DNA from: VBCK01 sp035511515
Lineage (GTDB): Bacteria; Pseudomonadota; Gammaproteobacteria; Burkholderiales; Burkholderiaceae_F
NCBI GenBank assembly: GCA_035511515.1
Contig: DATKFG010000081.1
Coordinates: 1-35,112 of the forward strand
DNA length: 35,112 nt
Direction of reading: 5' to 3'
Part shown: one piece after another, positions 31,233-35,112 of the stretch
Layout of the letters: each line of letters opens with the position of its first letter
Position numbering within the stretch: position 1 is the first letter of the stretch
Made by a program: the position numbers and the translations under genes
The notes under the pieces: model-generated
Seen by the model: only the letters and a program-made list of their open reading frames with translations
Databases searched by the model: none
Told to the model about the DNA's origin: nothing

Positions 31233-31361
31233 CCCTCACCCCCGCCCCTCTCCCGCTGCGCGGGCGAGGGGCGATCGGGCGGCGACAAGCGCGCAGGTAT
31301 TCGCACAGGCACGCCGTATCGCCCCTCGCCCGCGCAGCGGGAGAGGGGACGGGGGTGAGGG
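31233..31361. repeat. Paired inverted palindromic repeat in a convergent gap (copy 2)
   Basis: This is the same unit as near 13.4 kb. The core arm at 31245-31275 is the exact reverse complement of 31318-31348 (31 bp). The outer flanks CCCTCACCCCCG and CGGGGGTGAGGG are also complementary, with one inserted base between flank and core. The spacer is 42-44 bp, as in copy 1, and near its right end both copies share an AGGCAC...GTA stretch. It fills the gap between dps (+) and the ORF6N gene (-) almost exactly, ending 2 bp from the ORF6N stop codon. No transposase of the REP-associated type is in the window. Confidence 0.9.
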
Positions 31362-31363
31362 TG

Positions 31364-31915
31364 CTATCGATTTTTCCCCTCTAGATCGGCCGTGAATCCG
31401 ATCGGCCGGCTCTTGCGCGCCGGGGCGGCGGCCAGGCGCCGGATCGCGTCGATCAGGTCGACGATCGCGTCGTCGTGCCCTCCGATCCGGCCTTCGAGCT
31501 CGTTCAGCTTGGCGGCCAGATCCTTGTGGGTCGACAGCATTTCCCGGATCGATACGAAAGTGCGCACGACGAGCAGGCTCACCTCGATCGCGCGTTCGGA
31601 ATTGAGCACGTTGCCGAGCATCAGCGTGCCGTGCTCGGTGAACGCGTACGGAAGCGCCGGCGAGAACTTCAGCCGGGCCAGGTGATCACAACTTGTGATC
31701 ACCTCCTGCTTCTCGGCCCGCGTCAGCTGGAACATGAATTCGGCCGGAAACCGCTCCCGGTTGCGCCGCACCGCCTGATTAAGGACCCGCGTCTGCACGC
31801 CGTACAGGTCGGCCAGATCGGCGTCGATCATCACGCTTCGGCCCCGAATCGTCAGGATCCGGTTTTCCAGAGACGCTGCGACCAGCTGGCCCGCACGCGG
31901 CTTCGTAGGGCTCAT
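31364..31915 (-). CDS. ORF6N-domain protein
   Basis: A 183-residue protein. The ORF6N domain is clear: VMIDADLADLYGVQTRVLNQ, VRRNRERFPAEFMFQLT, EVITSCDHL and LPYAFTEHGTLMLGNVLNSE. A C-terminal helical, probably coiled-coil, region follows (STHKDLAAKLNELEGRIGGH). ORF6N proteins are DNA-binding proteins best known from phages and large DNA viruses, but they are also widespread as single chromosomal genes of unknown role. The ribosome site GGGAGG is strong. No phage structural or integrase gene is nearby. A long perfect palindrome is embedded in its coding sequence at the EVITSCDHL stretch. It is divergent from the TPR lipoprotein gene. Confidence 0.9.
   Translation of the reverse strand: MSPTKPRAGQLVAASLENRILTIRGRSVMIDADLADLYGVQTRVLNQAVRRNRERFPAEFMFQLTRAEKQEVITSCDHLARLKFSPALPYAFTEHGTLMLGNVLNSERAIEVSLLVVRTFVSIREMLSTHKDLAAKLNELEGRIGGHDDAIVDLIDAIRRLAAAPARKSRPIGFTADLEGKNR
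31680..31704. repeat. 25-bp palindrome within the ORF6N gene
   Basis: AGGTGATCACAA and TTGTGATCACCT are exact complements with a single C between, 12-bp arms. It encodes the conserved VITSCDHL part of the ORF6N domain, so the symmetry may be a by-product of conserved codons. It could equally be an internal operator. It resembles GATCACACTTGTGA at 20910-20923 in the efflux control region. Confidence 0.6.
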
Positions 31916-31950
31916 TAAGCCTCCCCTCCCCTGCTGCCCTGCTCGAAATT

Positions 31951-31967
31951 AGCCCAAATCCTGGGCT
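31951..31967. other. Short inverted repeat in the ORF6N/TPR divergent gap
   Basis: AGCCCA and TGGGCT are separated by 5 bases in the 160-bp gap between the ORF6N and TPR-lipoprotein genes. On the plus strand GTTCTTAATT follows. It could be an operator for either divergent gene or chance. No convincing promoter boxes were found in the remainder of the gap. Confidence 0.25.
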
Positions 31968-32075
31968 GTTCTTAATTGCAACTTCCGCGCCATTCTGGGG
32001 CAAAATCCGATCTTGCGACGCGCCTTTGCGCGCGTCGGGTTGGGTTCGGCATGGTTTTTGAGCCGGAGAAACCGC

Positions 32076-33263
32076 GTGCGCCTTGTGGTACTGATCCTGC
32101 TGTGCGCGCTGCTCAACGCCTGCGCGGGTCCCCGATCGGCACCCGAGGCGCCGGCATTCCTGTTCCAGGATGACGCCTTCACAGCACCGCAGGAGCGGTT
32201 CAGCGGCAGCGACCTGTTCGCGCTGAGCGAGCCGATGCGGCGGTTCCTCAAGCACGACATCGCCTCGCAGCTGCGCGCATCGGGACCGACCAACGGCCTG
32301 ATCGAGGCGCTTTACACCAAGAACCAGTTGAAGCTCGCCTATGACGCCGCCACCACGCGCAACGCGTCCGAGGCGTTCGACGCGCGCGCAGGAAACTGCC
32401 TGTCGATGGTGATCATGACAGCCGCATTTGCCAAGGAACTGAGCCTGCCGGTCGAATACAACGCCGCCGGCTACGAGGAGGTCTGGAGCCGCAGCGGCGA
32501 TTTCCTGCTCGGCAGCGGACACGTCAACATCAGCGTCGGAGCCCGGGATTGGGACGTGGGCGCCCTGCAGGTCGGGCGGCCGCTGACGGTGGATTTTCTG
32601 CCGCCCGAAGACGTGCGAGGCCTGCCGTCCCGGGTGGTCCCGGAGCGCATGATCGTTGCGATGTACATGAACAACAAGTCGGTCGAAGCGCTGCTCCATG
32701 GCGAGCTCGATGACGCCTATGGATGGGTGCGCGAGGCGATCCGGCAAAGCCCCGACTTCGCAAGCTCCTACAACACGCTGGGCATCGTCTATCTGCACCG
32801 CGGCGACCCGCAGCAGGCGGCCCGCGTGTTCGGCTACGCGCTCGAGCTGGCGCCCAACAACACGTCGGTGATGGCCAATTTCGCCGACGTTCTGAGCCGA
32901 CTGGGAGATCAGGCGCAAGCGGCCGCGCTGCGCCAGCGCCTGGCGCGGATCGATCCGAACCCGCCGTATTACTTCTTCAACCTGGCGATGGCCGCGATGC
33001 AGCGCGACGACTTTTCAAGCGCGAGAAGGCTGTTCGCCAAGGAAGTCGCGCGCGCCGACTACAACGAGGAATTCCACTACTGGCTGGGTGTTGCGTACTT
33101 CAAGCTCGGAGAGATCGATCGGGCCCGGCGCGAGGTTGCGCTGGCGATGGAGAAAAGCGCCTCCCAGGGCGGGCACAATCTGTACGCGGCCAAGCTGGCC
33201 TGGCTTCAATCGCTGGCGCGGGGAACGGACAGCGTGCAGCCGGTGATCACACCGAAGCGCTGA
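32076..33263 (+). CDS. Transglutaminase-like/TPR lipoprotein
   Basis: A 395-residue protein. The start is GTG with GGAG in front, giving MRLVVLILLCALLNACAG, a clean lipoprotein signal with lipobox LNAC; a longer TTG-initiated reading is less likely. Residues about 90-165 resemble the transglutaminase-like fold: ARAGNCLSMVIMTAAFAKEL supplies Cys108 and GHVNISV supplies His149. From about residue 205 there are tandem TPR-like repeats, for example ASSYNTLGIVYLHRGDPQQA and EFHYWLGVAYFKLGEIDRAR. Such proteins probably scaffold or process envelope partners; no substrate is suggested by the neighbours. It is convergent with the phosphoesterase gene, with stops 13 bp apart. Confidence 0.8.
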   Translation: MRLVVLILLCALLNACAGPRSAPEAPAFLFQDDAFTAPQERFSGSDLFALSEPMRRFLKHDIASQLRASGPTNGLIEALYTKNQLKLAYDAATTRNASEAFDARAGNCLSMVIMTAAFAKELSLPVEYNAAGYEEVWSRSGDFLLGSGHVNISVGARDWDVGALQVGRPLTVDFLPPEDVRGLPSRVVPERMIVAMYMNNKSVEALLHGELDDAYGWVREAIRQSPDFASSYNTLGIVYLHRGDPQQAARVFGYALELAPNNTSVMANFADVLSRLGDQAQAAALRQRLARIDPNPPYYFFNLAMAAMQRDDFSSARRLFAKEVARADYNEEFHYWLGVAYFKLGEIDRARREVALAMEKSASQGGHNLYAAKLAWLQSLARGTDSVQPVITPKR

Positions 33264-33276
33264 CGGCGCTCGCAGT

Positions 33277-34281
33277 TCATGCCGGCACGAAGCCCGGCAC
33301 GGCCAGGCGCGGCGGCGACTGGAAATCGAAGCACTCCCAAAGATCGCCCGAGGGATCGCCCGGCTGCAACGCCGGCGCGCTCCAGGCCGCCAGGCCGAAC
33401 AGCCGCAGGCACAGCTTCACGACGCTGGCGTGCGAATACAGGCGGCTCACGATCTGCCGCCTGGCATAGGGACTGACCACCACGCACGGTACCCGGTTGC
33501 CATAGCGGAACTGCGAGCCGTGGTAGCCGGTCGGTCCCTGGCCTGGCCAGGTCGACTGCTTGGGCGGGGTTGCGTGGTCGTACCATCCGCCCCAATCGTC
33601 CCACGTGATGATCAGCGCCGTAGCGGGCCACAGTGCGCTCTGCGCCACCGCCTGGACACGCTGGCGCGTCCAGGCGTCGCCCTCGGCCACCGTTCTTCCG
33701 CCGCCCGGATGCTCGCTTTGCGCGTATGGGGCATACAGCCAGGCCACGTCCGGCAGAAAGCCCTTTTTCAGATCCGCATCGAACTGCCCCGCCGACACGT
33801 TCCAGGCGTTGCCTTTCAGCGCCTTGATGCTCGTGAAATACGACGAATTGGAGTCCGCGTAGTTGCGCCATTGCCGTCCATGCTGCTGCAGCACGGCCGG
33901 CAGGCTCTGCAGATCGAAGGGCGGTGACGGTTGGAAGGCCCGTTTCGTGGTCGAATTGTCGATCACCGGCGAGTCGGCCGCGATCAGGAACAGGTGGTTC
34001 GGTTCCGACTCGCTGGCCACGTCGGTGAAATACTGGTCGCACAGTGCGTACTGCTGGGCCAGCGCCCAGGTCGCAGGAATGTTCTTCGGCCCGTACTGCG
34101 ACTTGACACCGCCGGCGCCTTCGGCCGCGGTCATCCAGGCCGCGTGATCATGATTCTGGTCGGGATGCGGGTCGGCCGCGGCGGGCAGGCTGACGCCCTT
34201 CGCGCCCGCGAAGCCGCCGAAGTAATTGTCGAACGTGTGGTTCTCTTTGACGATGACGACCACGTGCTCGATCGGCGGCAT
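33277..34281 (-). CDS. Phosphoesterase family protein (acid phosphatase/phospholipase C-like)
   Basis: A 334-residue member of the PF04185-type phosphoesterases, which include phospholipases C and AcpA acid phosphatases. The N-terminal HVVVIVKENHTFDNYFGGF is the family signature around the nucleophile and metal site (E13, N14, T16). SESEPNHLFLIAADS, ITWDDWGGWYDHATPP and a C-terminal SVVKLCLRLFGL are conserved. Unlike most relatives no Tat or Sec signal peptide is present: the signature starts at residue 6. An AGGGAG ribosome site supports this ATG; a GTG 24 bp upstream would add only eight residues and no signal. The substrate is unknown. The 122-bp gap to the next gene upstream is featureless to me. 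Confidence 0.88.
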   Translation of the reverse strand: MPPIEHVVVIVKENHTFDNYFGGFAGAKGVSLPAAADPHPDQNHDHAAWMTAAEGAGGVKSQYGPKNIPATWALAQQYALCDQYFTDVASESEPNHLFLIAADSPVIDNSTTKRAFQPSPPFDLQSLPAVLQQHGRQWRNYADSNSSYFTSIKALKGNAWNVSAGQFDADLKKGFLPDVAWLYAPYAQSEHPGGGRTVAEGDAWTRQRVQAVAQSALWPATALIITWDDWGGWYDHATPPKQSTWPGQGPTGYHGSQFRYGNRVPCVVVSPYARRQIVSRLYSHASVVKLCLRLFGLAAWSAPALQPGDPSGDLWECFDFQSPPRLAVPGFVPA

Positions 34282-34403
34282 GAATGACTCCCTGCATGCG
34301 ACCACTCCAACCTATCCGCAGAATATGACCGCGGTGCTGTGCCGCCGGGTGGATTACCAAGACCTGGCGAGCCGAACGGACCGTCCGGCGCAAGGTGCCG
34401 ATG

Positions 34404-35112
34404 TCAGGCGTGCACGACGTCGGCTTGCTCGAGCCCGGCCTGGCGTGCAAACACCGCCGCCAGGCATTCGGCCACCTGTGCGGCTTTCAGCGGTTTGAGC
34501 AGGATCGCGCACGCATCGACCGCTGCCGCGCGCGTCTTCAGGTTCGCTCCGCAAAAGCCGCTCATCAGAATCACCGGAAGCTGCGGATTGAGCTTGCGCA
34601 GCTCCAGCGCCAGCTCCGGACCGGCCATGTCCGACATCACGACATCGGTCAACAGCGCATCGAATCGTTGCGGATTGGCCGCGAACACCTGCAAGGCCTG
34701 CTGCGCGCCCACGCACCCGACCGGTTCGTAGCCGATCGACGCCAGCACTTCCTCGGCCAGCTGCACCAGCACCACCTCGTCGTCGACAACCAGGATCGCC
34801 TCGCCGTGGCCCGGCGGGACCGCGGCCTGCTCCGATTCGAGAGCCGGCCTCTGATCGGTCAGTGGCAGGTAAATGCGGAACTCGGTGCCCAGACCGGGGC
34901 TGCTCTTTACCGCGATCGCGCCTTTGTGGTCCAGCACGCTCGCGTGCACCAGCGACAGCCCCAGGCCGGTGCCGACGCCCACCGGCTTGGTCGTGAAGAA
35001 CGGATCGAACATGCGGCCAAGCACATCGGCGGCAATTCCGGGTCCCGTATCGGTGACCTGCACCAGGCCGTAGCGACCGGGCGGCAGCCGTCCGGCCACC
35101 AGGTCGCGCGCG
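34404..35112 (-). CDS. Hybrid histidine kinase, C-terminal part (partial)
   Basis: The gene enters from the right edge and lacks its 5' end. The visible 236 codons hold the end of a HATPase domain (VQVTDTGPGIAADVLGRMFD, PFFTTKPVGVGTGLGLSLVH, GTEFRIYLPL). A receiver domain follows, with ILVVDDEVVLVQL, phospho-acceptor DALLTDVVMSDMAG, LPVILMSGF and LLKPLKAAQ. The arrangement is that of PAS/hybrid kinases with a terminal receiver. The His box and any sensor lie outside the window. On the same strand as the phosphoesterase gene and upstream of it, but the gap argues against tight coupling. Confidence 0.9.
   Translation of the reverse strand, partial: ARDLVAGRLPPGRYGLVQVTDTGPGIAADVLGRMFDPFFTTKPVGVGTGLGLSLVHASVLDHKGAIAVKSSPGLGTEFRIYLPLTDQRPALESEQAAVPPGHGEAILVVDDEVVLVQLAEEVLASIGYEPVGCVGAQQALQVFAANPQRFDALLTDVVMSDMAGPELALELRKLNPQLPVILMSGFCGANLKTRAAAVDACAILLKPLKAAQVAECLAAVFARQAGLEQADVVHA

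Noticed and set aside
31364..31915. Prophage remnant suggested by the ORF6N protein
   Set aside because: No integrase, structural, lysis or attachment-site signal nearby; ORF6N genes also occur alone in chromosomes.

Overview
The window is GC-rich, densely packed chromosomal DNA, and its gene content points to a betaproteobacterium, most likely Burkholderiales. The indicators are a small Trp-rich protein of the TIGR04438 type, an RHH_4-type ribbon-helix-helix protein, a B12-dependent ribonucleotide reductase tail, a complete liv operon and a MexEF/BpeEF-like RND pump. No species can be named from the sequence alone. I saw no integrase, transposase, CRISPR array, rRNA or convincing tRNA. The accessory signal lies mainly in palindromic repeat elements.

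Layout. 1-950: end of nrdJ (+), a small Trp-rich membrane protein (-) and a secreted cytochrome c (+). 1149-6037: a five-gene branched-chain amino acid ABC transporter operon, livK-livH-livM-livG-livF. 6054-10835 (-): an NAD(P)H-dependent 2Fe-2S flavoreductase tightly coupled to argD, then a lipase-like lipoprotein paired with an OmpW-like porin. 10847-13421 (+): an SDR-fold protein whose N-terminus carries an in-frame palindromic repeat, a DJ-1/PfpI protein, an RHH_4 protein and a Cys-containing unknown. 13582-14714: a secreted peroxiredoxin (-) and a small unknown (+). 14743-20678 (-): a tripartite RND efflux operon, divergent from an HxlR-type regulator at 21125 (+) across a 446-bp control region with several symmetrical sites.

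21713-26787: a cytosolic HtrA-like serine protease paired with a LuxR-type regulator that has a degenerate receiver (+). These are convergent with a large MASE1-CHASE-PAS hybrid histidine kinase and a small membrane protein (-). 26885-30550: a MocR-type aminotransferase (+), then a minus-strand cluster of a PanE-like reductase, an uncharacterised HExxE-containing protein and a PAP2-like protein with a changed catalytic motif. 30691-35112: Dps (+), an ORF6N protein (-), a transglutaminase-like/TPR lipoprotein (+), a phosphoesterase without signal peptide (-) and the 3' end of another hybrid histidine kinase (-).

The clearest unusual signals are four. (1) A near-symmetrical 97-bp palindromic element is embedded in frame near the start of the SDR gene. 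(2) Two copies of a paired inverted repeat each fill a convergent intergenic gap, at 13.4 kb and 31.2 kb. (3) A perfect 31-bp-arm palindrome swallows the stop codon of the HxlR gene. (4) The protease/pseudo-receiver pair looks like a phosphorylation-independent regulatory module. I did not find a clear large novel defence or biosynthetic system here, and I do not claim one.
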